Shown here: positions 1 through 5,468 of the stretch, in pieces
Numbering within the stretch: position 1 is the stretch's first letter
How the letters are laid out: each line of letters opens with the position of its first letter
Assembly (NCBI GenBank): GCA_018675395.1
Contig: JABGYE010000175.1
Span: 1-5,468 of the forward strand
Length of the DNA stretch: 5,468 nucleotides
DNA from: EC70 sp018675395
Lineage (GTDB): Bacteria > Verrucomicrobiota > Verrucomicrobiia > Verrucomicrobiales > DEV007
Direction: 5' to 3'
Position numbers and translations under genes: made by a program
The notes under the pieces: generated by a model
What the model was told of the DNA's origin: nothing
The model's database searches: none
Seen by the model: only the letters and a program-made list of their open reading frames with translations

Positions 1-236
1 CTGACAACTTCATCATTACAAAGTCCTGCCCCAGCATCTAGAGTGTCTGTTACGTGAGATTCAAATGAGTCTTCAGGATCTGTAACACAACAAATTCCTC
101 CTTGGGCCCAAGCCGTATTAGAATTTTCTGATTTCCTTTTTGTCAGCACAACGACGGTTCCGTGCTCCGCAGCCTTGAGCGCGAAACTGAGCCCGGAGAT
201 GCCCGTTCCAACAACTAGAAAATCGTATTCGCGCAT
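1..236 (-). CDS. nadB: L-aspartate oxidase, N-terminal part (runs off window)
   Basis: NadB oxidises L-aspartate to iminoaspartate with FAD, the first step of de novo NAD synthesis; NadA and NadC act next. Only the first 78 codons are present; the gene continues past the left edge. The start ATG at 236-234 gives MREYDFLVVG, then the dinucleotide-binding GTGISG (residues 10-15) and an acidic/basic end of strand two (VVVLTK, 28-33). The NadB signature follows: SNTAWAQGG at 39-47, then DSFESHVTDTLDAGAGLC at about 56-73. This pattern separates NadB from succinate dehydrogenase and fumarate reductase flavoproteins, which share the fold. Residues 49-50 are Cys-Cys where I expect small residues such as Ala-Ala. 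The gene starts 53 bp after panC on the same strand with no terminator between, so co-transcription is likely. No Shine-Dalgarno is evident; the nearest purine run, GGAC, is about 14 nt upstream. Confidence 0.93.
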   Translation of the reverse strand, partial: MREYDFLVVGTGISGLSFALKAAEHGTVVVLTKRKSENSNTAWAQGGICCVTDPEDSFESHVTDTLDAGAGLCNDEVV

Positions 237-289
237 GAAGGTTTACTTTTGTCCTTTATTTGAATAGTGACCTTCAGGGTTCTTGGCAA

Positions 290-1153
290 CTATCTTTGAA
301 GATTTGCTGAATTTTCTGAAAGGTAATTTATTTCAATATTATCAATTAGTCTTGTATTGCCGAGAAAAACTGCAACTGCAGCCAGGGCAGCTCTGTCAAT
401 TGTCTGGATCGGTTCCATTGTCTGCCTGTCCACTATTTCCAAATAGTCTATTTTGCTCAGGGGTGCTTTAGTTTCAATTATTGATTTGCCTAATTTAATT
501 AATTCAAGGCACTGCCTTTCTGCGCTTAAGGTCATCGCGACTAGAGCTTCATGAATTGCAGGGGACTGTTTTCGTTCTTCTGTGTTCAGGAATTGGTTCC
601 TTGAGCTGATCGCAAGGCCATCTTGTTCTCTTATCGTTTCTGCTTCAATAATTTCGATCGGAAAACATAGATCACTAACTAATTGCTTAATGATTGATAG
701 CTGTTGGTAGTCTTTTTTACCAAAAACGGCAGCAGTTGGCTTGATGATGTTAAATAGTTTCGTCACTACAATACAGACCCCGTCAAAGTGACCTTTCCTG
801 GCCGCACCACAAAGATGCTGTGTGATTTTTTTTTCAGTGACGAAAACGGATTCTATTCCTGAATACATTTCAGAGTCTGAAGGATAAAATATCAGATCGA
901 CTCCTTCTTCTTTACACAGTTCGTAATCTTGTTCGAATGTTTTTGGATATGACTTGAGATCTTCTTTATCATTGAATTGAGTAGGGTTTACATAAATAGA
1001 TACAATCAGAGTTCCTTTTTTTTGGGTCAGAGCCTTACCGGTTCTTATTAATTCTCTGTGTCCCTCATGCAAAGCTCCCATCGTAGGCACTAGAACGATA
1101 TCATTTGTCCTTGGCCATCTGGCCATCTCATTCACCGTTTCAATTACCCTCAC
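290..1153 (-). CDS. panC: Pantothenate synthetase (pantoate--beta-alanine ligase)
   Basis: PanC joins pantoate and beta-alanine with ATP, through a pantoyl-adenylate, to make pantothenate for coenzyme A; it is a cytoplasmic, normally dimeric enzyme. The 287 residues match the usual family length (about 280-290). Visible motifs, in order, are the HIGH-like PTMGALHEGH (23-32, His29 and His32), YVNPTQF (54-60, with the substrate-binding Asn56 and Gln59), RKGHFDGV (119-126), FGKKDYQQL (144-152, ATP-binding Lys147 and Asp148, Gln151) and the KMSKS-equivalent GLAISSRN (179-186, Ser183, Ser184, Arg185). The C-terminal domain ends with the usual NTRLIDNI stretch (266-273). The start is GTG (codon at 1153-1151); it gives the typical MRVIETVNEM beginning, and no in-frame ATG precedes the conserved PTMG motif except Met10. 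No clear Shine-Dalgarno is present. The gene lies 99 bp downstream of murJ and 53 bp upstream of nadB, so two cofactor genes are adjacent. Confidence 0.97.
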   Translation of the reverse strand: MRVIETVNEMARWPRTNDIVLVPTMGALHEGHRELIRTGKALTQKKGTLIVSIYVNPTQFNDKEDLKSYPKTFEQDYELCKEEGVDLIFYPSDSEMYSGIESVFVTEKKITQHLCGAARKGHFDGVCIVVTKLFNIIKPTAAVFGKKDYQQLSIIKQLVSDLCFPIEIIEAETIREQDGLAISSRNQFLNTEERKQSPAIHEALVAMTLSAERQCLELIKLGKSIIETKAPLSKIDYLEIVDRQTMEPIQTIDRAALAAVAVFLGNTRLIDNIEINYLSENSANLQR

Positions 1154-1252
1154 AATGACGCGGTAACCTAAGGGATTGTCTTATGCAAAGGAAAGATTTT
1201 AGCGCCACGCATGCACACACACTAAATGCGAGAAATAAGATAAAAATTCTAA

Positions 1253-3178
1253 CTATTTTTGGTACTCGTTTTTCAGATCCTCAATGCTTGTAGCTTTTAA
1301 TTTTAAAGCAGCAATTGCATAGATTAATAATCCTGAAATTACTAATATTGAAAGACCAAGGAGCCTTTGCCCGAATCCGGATTCGACGAACCATCCTTCA
1401 ATGCCCTTATTTATAATCCAAATTCCAATCCCCATGATCATAGTCGCAATGATGATTCTAGGTAAACGTTTTTTGAGTCTGGAATCTGCTTTCCAAAAAT
1501 CTTTTAGGCCGAAGAGTAGCAGTGCTACATTAACCCATGCTGCAACTGCAGTAGCCAATGCAATTCCGATGTGTCCGAGTCGTCCGAATAAAAGTAGTGA
1601 AACTACAATATTAACAAATACCGTTATTCCCGCCATAATCATTGGGCTTTTTGTGTTTTCTCTTGCGAAGAATCCGGGCTGCAGAACTTTTACTAATACG
1701 TAACCAGGGACCCCAAAAGAAAAGCCAGCAAGAGCCATGGAAGTGGCCATCGCATCATCAGGGCTGAATGCACCGCGTTGAAATAATGTCGATATGATAG
1801 GGTATGGAATCAGAGCCATGGCAAGCGCTGCCGGGAGAGTTATAAGTAGTGCCATTTCAACTCCTCTATTCATACTTGTTACCGCTCCCACTTGATCTCC
1901 TTTTCGTAGTCGTCTAGTTACTTCAGGGAGGAGGACAATTCCCAATCCAACGCCGATCATGCCGAGTGGGAGCTGATACACACGTTCCGAATAGTAAAGA
2001 TAAGAAATTGCTCCTTCCCGGAAAGAAGCAATGATGCCGCCGATTAGTAAATTAATTTGTTGTATACCCGCAGCGAGAATTCCAGGCCCCATTAAAATGA
2101 AGAGCCTCTTCATCTTTGAATTTATTTTAGGCTTACAAAAACGGATCCGAATTCCTTTACGGATGCATGTTATGTAAAGCGCTCCCAGCTGTACGAATCC
2201 TGCAATGAATACGCACCATGCAGCTACATGAGCACATTCCAAGGGATGGCTCTTGATGCCCATTATTGATGTGACTCCTAGCAGGCCTAATAAAAAAATA
2301 ACATTGAGTAGTATCGGCGCGGCTGCAGGCATTCCAAAAACCTTTATGGTATTTAAGACTCCGCTTAGGTGAGCCACTAGTGCCATGCACAGCAGATAAA
2401 TGAATGTTATTTTCGATAAGGTGACAGTCAGATTGAAAGTTTCAGGATGATTTCTATAGATCTTAATATTAGTACCACCAGTGTCAGATGCATGGATCAG
2501 GGCCTTGCCCTCTAGGGTATTATATTTATGATTTGGTGGTAATGTGATTTTTTTTACCCATTGATGATCTTTTATCCATTCGGCTTGCCTGTATTCAGAG
2601 ATATTCTTTATAAGATCTAGGGGTTTTGGTTTTTCTTTGTCATCCGTTAACAGAGAGCTGATGACTGGAATATTTTTCTTTTTGTATAGTAGGGTGGCGT
2701 TTGTTAACTCAGCGTCTCCACTATTATCGACCGTGATATATATTGATTTAGCTCCTCTGACATTGATCCCAAAAGGTATTTCCTTTGGCTTTGAATTATC
2801 GGTTACGGAAAAAGTTGTAGCGGCTTTAAATCCTGGTGCGTGAATCATAGTGATCCAGTGCATTAGAGGAATTGCTATGGCGGTAATAATGATTAAGACA
2901 ATGGCCAGCATTGAGAAGGTCTGACTGGCAAATTGAACCGCTTCCTTTTTCCCTTTCTCATTAAGTTCTTTTCCAAAAAGAGGGACAAATGATGAATTAA
3001 ATGCACCTTCTCCAAAAATTCTCCGGAAAAGATTAGGAAACTTGAAAGCTGCAAAAAACGCATCAGCGGCATGCCCACTACCCAAAAAGAACCCTATGCA
3101 TATGTCTCTTATGAAACCGAGGACCCTGCTCAGTGCAGTGAAACCGCTCACGGTTGCCATGGATTTTAGAAGAGACAT
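1253..3178 (-). CDS. murJ: Lipid II flippase MurJ with a large periplasmic insert
   Basis: MurJ (MviN, MOP superfamily) moves lipid II across the inner membrane for peptidoglycan synthesis. At 641 residues it is about 130 longer than E. coli MurJ (511). The N-terminus aligns without gaps from Met1: Ser17, Arg18, Arg24, Asp25, Asp39, Arg52 and Glu57 fall at E. coli positions, as does APGF at 114-117 after TM3. A hydrophilic block then runs from 118 to about 247, before TM4 resumes with LSKITFIYLL (254-263). Downstream the offset is constant: the SER of YYSERV (Arg399) corresponds to essential Arg270 of E. coli, and about 11 further hydrophobic segments follow, so the 14-helix core looks intact. 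The start ATG is fixed by the family alignment; no Shine-Dalgarno precedes it. The 140 bp upstream, to the end of tsaC, are AT-rich and hold no gene I can support. Function is firmly assigned from the core; the role of the insert is unknown. Confidence 0.95.
   Translation of the reverse strand: MSLLKSMATVSGFTALSRVLGFIRDICIGFFLGSGHAADAFFAAFKFPNLFRRIFGEGAFNSSFVPLFGKELNEKGKKEAVQFASQTFSMLAIVLIIITAIAIPLMHWITMIHAPGFKAATTFSVTDNSKPKEIPFGINVRGAKSIYITVDNSGDAELTNATLLYKKKNIPVISSLLTDDKEKPKPLDLIKNISEYRQAEWIKDHQWVKKITLPPNHKYNTLEGKALIHASDTGGTNIKIYRNHPETFNLTVTLSKITFIYLLCMALVAHLSGVLNTIKVFGMPAAAPILLNVIFLLGLLGVTSIMGIKSHPLECAHVAAWCVFIAGFVQLGALYITCIRKGIRIRFCKPKINSKMKRLFILMGPGILAAGIQQINLLIGGIIASFREGAISYLYYSERVYQLPLGMIGVGLGIVLLPEVTRRLRKGDQVGAVTSMNRGVEMALLITLPAALAMALIPYPIISTLFQRGAFSPDDAMATSMALAGFSFGVPGYVLVKVLQPGFFARENTKSPMIMAGITVFVNIVVSLLLFGRLGHIGIALATAVAAWVNVALLLFGLKDFWKADSRLKKRLPRIIIATMIMGIGIWIINKGIEGWFVESGFGQRLLGLSILVISGLLIYAIAALKLKATSIEDLKNEYQK
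2438..2827 (-). other. Extra soluble domain in the MurJ TM3-TM4 loop
   Basis: These bases encode MurJ residues 118-247, which have no counterpart in E. coli MurJ, where TM3 and TM4 are separated by only a few residues after APGF. The segment lacks any hydrophobic helix, has no cysteine and is rich in lysine. It contains short alternating stretches that look like beta strands (KSIYITV at 144-150, ATLLY at 161-165, NIPVISS at 169-175, TNIKIYR at 236-242) separated by polar turns, and an acidic/basic helix-like middle with Trp201 and Trp207. With the known MurJ topology (N-terminus cytoplasmic) this loop faces the periplasm. An Ig-like or other small beta-sandwich fold is my guess from the strand pattern; I do not recognise a named family. 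Confidence 0.7.
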
Positions 3179-3318
3179 TTACGGTCGGATTTTTAAAGTA
3201 TGATGAATTACGGATTTTATTTTATAAGCGAGAAAAAAGAATAAATAGGTGTACTACGTGATCATAGTGGCATTGCTTTCAAATGAATTACCATTATTAT
3301 GCTAATTTCAATGAGCTG

Positions 3319-4353
3319 CTATTTCAAGGCAGCCCTCTGTAACCGGTCCAGAATGGCAAGACCGACACCCTTTTCAGGGATTGGTTCAGCAATAATTTCG
3401 TCGGCACCGCTTTCGTCTAGCTTTCTCAATGCAAAGAAAAATCTTACGGCCGCTTCGGGTAATTTCCCTGATCCAGGGCTAAGAATTTGAATTTCTTTCC
3501 AATCATGAACTCCTAAGTACCCGTCCTTCTTTTGTCCCCTGTAACTTAAGAGTGCATAACTTTTGGATGGGTCCGCTTTGAAACCTTCAGGACAGTTCAC
3601 AATTCTTAGTGGTGTTCTTGGAGAGTAATGGGAAGCGAGTTGACCAGGTGAATTTGGTCTTTCATTTTCACTTTGAGAATCTTGCCCTCTAAGAACTTTC
3701 CCGAATTTTTTTAGCATTTCTACAGTCACTGGACCAGGGCGTAGAAGGTGAATATTGGGTTTCGGTCTTCCGGTGGACTCTATCCTTATAATGGTCGATT
3801 CGACCCCATCGGAGCATGCTCCTCCATCGATAATTAATGGGATTCGGTTTGATAGTTCTGTATGTACTGCAGTCGCCGAAGTAGGAGACATGCTTCCAAA
3901 AATATTTGCACTTGGCGCAGCAAGAGGCAGATCGAGTTCTTTGATGATTTCAGAGAAAATTGGGTTCTTGCTCCTTCGAACTGCCACAGTCTCTAGGCCA
4001 GCTGTTACGATGTCTGGGATAAGATTATTTTTTGGCAGTACTAGGGTCAGGGCCCCGGGCCAGAATTCTTGTATCAAAATGTCCACCGTTTCTTCTATAT
4101 CGGGTGGAATATTAACAATTGAATCTAGCATTTTTTTACCCGAAACATGTACGATTAGAGGATCAAAACTGGGTCTTTCCTTTGCTTCAAAAATGGCAGT
4201 GCAGGCCTCAGCGTTAAATGCGTTAGCCGCTAGTCCGTAGACTGTTTCTGTTGGTAGAGCTACAATTGAGCCTTCATTGAGCAGGTTTACTGCTTCTTTA
4301 ATGGCATCTCTGGTTTCTTCGGGAGTTCCGGCACTTAGGGTTACGGTTTCCAT
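3319..4353 (-). CDS. tsaC: L-threonylcarbamoyladenylate synthase, long Sua5/YwlC form
   Basis: The enzyme makes threonylcarbamoyl-AMP from threonine, bicarbonate and ATP; the TsaB/D/E machinery then transfers the group to A37 of tRNAs reading ANN codons (t6A). At 344 residues this is the two-domain Sua5/YwlC type, not the short TsaC. The YrdC domain (about 10-205) shows PTETVYGLAANA (34-45), the KERPSFDPLIVH motif (58-69), FWPGALTLVLP (97-107), APSANIFGSMSPT (146-158), DGGACSDGVESTII (176-189) and LRPGPV (204-209). A linker with the conserved SPGQLASHYSP (235-245) leads to the C-terminal Sua5 domain, ending in GVGLAILDRLQRAA (329-342). The linker is thought to cap the active site. ATG at 4353 gives a usual N-terminus; a GAG four bases upstream is a weak ribosome-binding site. 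It is the first gene of the leftward group, divergent from aroK. The usual short name for this long form varies (sua5, ywlC, tsaC). Confidence 0.96.
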   Translation of the reverse strand: METVTLSAGTPEETRDAIKEAVNLLNEGSIVALPTETVYGLAANAFNAEACTAIFEAKERPSFDPLIVHVSGKKMLDSIVNIPPDIEETVDILIQEFWPGALTLVLPKNNLIPDIVTAGLETVAVRRSKNPIFSEIIKELDLPLAAPSANIFGSMSPTSATAVHTELSNRIPLIIDGGACSDGVESTIIRIESTGRPKPNIHLLRPGPVTVEMLKKFGKVLRGQDSQSENERPNSPGQLASHYSPRTPLRIVNCPEGFKADPSKSYALLSYRGQKKDGYLGVHDWKEIQILSPGSGKLPEAAVRFFFALRKLDESGADEIIAEPIPEKGVGLAILDRLQRAALK

Positions 4354-4363
4354 TTGCTCGTGA

Positions 4364-4372
4364 TGATATAAC
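4364..4372 (+). promoter_or_regulatory. Candidate extended -10 promoter element for aroK-queG
   Basis: The bases TGATATAAC fit an extended -10 element (TGn followed by TATAAC, five of six matches to TATAAT). They lie in the divergent gap, reading toward aroK. Transcription would start near 4379-4380, leaving a leader of roughly 100 nt before the preferred aroK ATG. I see no good -35 hexamer at 16-18 bp; TTACGG at 4341-4346 is too distant and poor, which an extended -10 can tolerate. Sigma-70-like rules are assumed for an unidentified lineage. On the opposite strand no equally good element for tsaC was found. Confidence 0.35.
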
Positions 4373-4457
4373 TTCCCGAATCAGGGGAGTACGTCAATAT
4401 TACACCTTAATGGCTTTCGTTGCACCTTTGTCATGAAGTCGTAAAGTGCTCTTGATG

Positions 4458-4464
4458 AAAGGAG
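4458..4464 (+). promoter_or_regulatory. Distant AAAGGAG, possible aroK ribosome-binding site
   Basis: AAAGGAG is the only strong anti-Shine-Dalgarno complement ahead of any gene in this window. Its spacing to the ATG at 4482 is 17 nt, longer than the usual 5-10. A small hairpin (CGTT at 4466-4469 pairing with AACG at 4475-4478 around CGAAA) lies exactly between them and could bring the site to an effective distance of about 4 nt. The stem is only 4 bp, so this is tentative. If translation instead begins at ATG 4455 or GTG 4446, this sequence is coding and not a ribosome-binding site. Confidence 0.35.
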
Positions 4465-4481
4465 TCGTTCGAAAAACGCCA

Positions 4482-5006
4482 ATGAATGTAATCCTCATTG
4501 GATTCATGGGTGTTGGTAAATCCACCATAGCTAATGGGCTAGCTAAGAGTTTGGGATTTGATGTTTTGGATACTGATAAAATGATTGAGGAGAGCCAATC
4601 AAGGTCTATAAATGAAATATTTTCTACTGAGGGGGAAGAATCTTTCCGTGAGATGGAGTCTGTAATCCTAGGTAATATCCTAGGTAAAACTAACCGTTCA
4701 GTCATTTCGACTGGCGGAGGCATTGTCACTCGGGAAGAAAATATAAAAGAGTTAAAATCTATTGGTATTGTTTTTTGGTTAGATGCCGGGGTCGATTCTA
4801 TTCTGGATAGAGTTTCGGGTAACCGTGACCGGCCCCTACTTAAGACTGAAAATCCTAGGGAGAAAATCGTGAATCTTCTTAGCGAGCGTGAGCCGCTCTA
4901 TGAAAGATGTGCTGATGAACGGATCCAGACTGATGACTTATCCATCGATGAGACCTCATACGGGATTGCTGAGACGGCAAGGGTATGGTTCTCAAAGCAA
5001 TCGTAA
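4482..5006 (+). CDS. aroK: Shikimate kinase
   Basis: The enzyme phosphorylates shikimate to shikimate 3-phosphate with ATP, the fifth step of chorismate and aromatic amino acid synthesis. From the ATG at 4482 it has 174 residues, normal for the family. It shows the Walker A loop GFMGVGKST (7-15), the shikimate-binding DTD (30-32), Arg56 in FREME, the STGGGIV glycine motif (76-82), the lid NRDRPLL (114-120, Arg117) and SEREPLY (134-140, Arg136). Arg117 and Arg136 fall at the numbers of their M. tuberculosis counterparts. The reading frame is open further upstream: ATG 4455 would add 9 residues and GTG 4446 would add 12. I prefer 4482 because the first beta strand (NVILIGFMG) normally begins right at the N-terminus. 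The C-terminal SYGIAETARVWF stretch resembles my recollection of Opitutae homologues. It is followed after 3 bp by queG, so the pair is probably one transcript. aroK versus aroL cannot be separated here. Confidence 0.95.
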   Translation: MNVILIGFMGVGKSTIANGLAKSLGFDVLDTDKMIEESQSRSINEIFSTEGEESFREMESVILGNILGKTNRSVISTGGGIVTREENIKELKSIGIVFWLDAGVDSILDRVSGNRDRPLLKTENPREKIVNLLSEREPLYERCADERIQTDDLSIDETSYGIAETARVWFSKQS

Positions 5007-5009
5007 GCC

Positions 5010-5468
5010 ATGGCATTGGAGCTAGAGAACAAAGTCAGATCGATTGCCAAGGATCTTGGTTTTGATGAATGCAGATTTTCTGTGGCTAAAGAAGCTTCTC
5101 ATTCGGATCGATTTCAGGCATGGCTTGATGATGGACACAATGGTGATATGGGATGGATGGAACGGTCACCGGAAAGAAGGAAGGATCCTCGCCTTTTACT
5201 CGAGGAGGCGAGAACCGTAATTGTTTTAGCCATTAATTATTATCCTTCCAGATCTGATCCTCAATCCAAGAATAATCTTGGCCGTTTCGCCAAGTATGCT
5301 TGGGGAGAAGATTACCACCTTGTCGTTGATAAGAAACTTAAAGCTTTCGCAAGGGCTCTAGAGGGTCTTGGAGGTCGGCAGAAATTTTATGTAGATTATG
5401 GTCCGCTACTTGAACGTGATTTTGCAACTGATTCGGGTCTTGGTTGGAACGGTAAAAGTACAGTGCAG
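5010..5468 (+). CDS. queG: Epoxyqueuosine reductase, N-terminal part (runs off window)
   Basis: QueG reduces epoxyqueuosine to queuosine at tRNA position 34 (Asp, Asn, His and Tyr tRNAs), using cobalamin and two [4Fe-4S] clusters. The 153 codons present cover the N-terminal cobalamin-binding region, about 40 percent of a usual 350-400 residue protein. Visible signatures are the GDMGWMER block (45-52) with RKDPRLLLEEART (57-69), the very characteristic GRFAKYAWGEDYH (91-103), and YVDYGPLLERDFA (127-139) followed by GLGWNGKST (143-151). Asp129 in YVD corresponds to the conserved Asp proposed as proton donor. The ferredoxin-like cysteine motifs and any C-terminal HEAT-repeat extension lie beyond the edge, so integrity cannot be judged. 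ATG 5010 gives the family-typical start (basic/acidic helix, then DLGFDE at 15-20). It has no Shine-Dalgarno and begins 3 bp after the aroK stop, suggesting translational coupling. Confidence 0.95.
   Translation, partial: MALELENKVRSIAKDLGFDECRFSVAKEASHSDRFQAWLDDGHNGDMGWMERSPERRKDPRLLLEEARTVIVLAINYYPSRSDPQSKNNLGRFAKYAWGEDYHLVVDKKLKAFARALEGLGGRQKFYVDYGPLLERDFATDSGLGWNGKSTVQ

Noticed and set aside
283..471. Plus-strand ORF inside panC
   Set aside because: It is antisense to a well-conserved PanC, has low-complexity composition and no family resemblance; a shadow.
710..722. Lys in place of the common Glu in the PanC FGEKD motif (FGKKD)
   Set aside because: The position before the catalytic Lys-Asp varies among PanC proteins and the essential Lys147, Asp148 and Gln151 are kept; not a sign of inactivity.
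1208..1230. Inverted repeat CGCAT/ATGCG around a CA-rich stretch between murJ and panC
   Set aside because: The stem is only 5 bp with a 13-nt loop and no T run on either strand, so it does not support a terminator.
3179..3318. 140-bp AT-rich gap between tsaC and murJ as a site for a small gene or RNA
   Set aside because: Only very short ORFs occur, and no hairpin with a T run or promoter of good quality is visible; it is probably a plain leader region for murJ.
3755..4240. 161-codon plus-strand ORF opposite tsaC
   Set aside because: It is long but entirely antisense to the conserved YrdC domain; the residues mirror the codon pattern of tsaC and no domain is recognisable.
4366..4397. Minus-strand TTGACG / TTATAT pair as a tsaC promoter
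   Set aside because: The spacer would be 20 bp and the -10 would lie only 12 bp before the ATG, leaving almost no leader; not convincing.
4400..4729. Minus-strand ORF spanning the divergent gap and the 5' part of aroK
   Set aside because: It lies mostly antisense to the Walker A region of shikimate kinase; no recognisable domain or start context.

Overview
The window is an ordinary chromosomal housekeeping stretch from a Gram-negative-type bacterium of moderate to low GC. It holds six protein-coding genes in two divergent groups and nothing that looks like a mobile element, CRISPR array, tRNA or rRNA. The lineage is not certain. A peptidoglycan lipid II flippase and de novo NAD, pantothenate and aromatic synthesis indicate a free-living, biosynthetically competent cell. 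The shikimate kinase C-terminus and the general absence of Shine-Dalgarno sequences made me think of Verrucomicrobiota (Opitutae-like, possibly marine). That is an impression from memory, not a demonstrated placement.

The left group is on the minus strand, so it reads from about 4353 down to 1. In transcription order it is a long-form Sua5/YwlC threonylcarbamoyl-AMP synthase (tsaC, 4353-3319), the lipid II flippase murJ (3178-1253), pantothenate synthetase panC (1153-290, GTG start) and the N-terminal 78 codons of L-aspartate oxidase nadB (236 to the window edge). The gaps are 140, 99 and 53 bp. None contains a convincing terminator or gene, so the four may be co-transcribed, although the two larger gaps could hold their own promoters.

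The right group is on the plus strand: shikimate kinase aroK (about 4482-5006), then after 3 bp the N-terminal 153 codons of epoxyqueuosine reductase queG (5010 to the window edge). The divergent space between tsaC and aroK (4354-4481) carries an extended -10-like element (4364-4372), and a purine-rich AAAGGAG lies unusually far upstream of the preferred aroK ATG.

Functionally the genes cover cofactor synthesis (panC for pantothenate/CoA, nadB for NAD, both linked to aspartate), the aromatic pathway (aroK), cell-wall export (murJ) and tRNA anticodon-loop modification (tsaC for t6A37, queG for queuosine-34). The one structural oddity is MurJ: about 130 extra residues, predicted to be soluble, sit in the periplasmic loop between TM3 and TM4, while the rest aligns almost residue-for-residue with E. 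coli MurJ. I see no new multi-gene system here.
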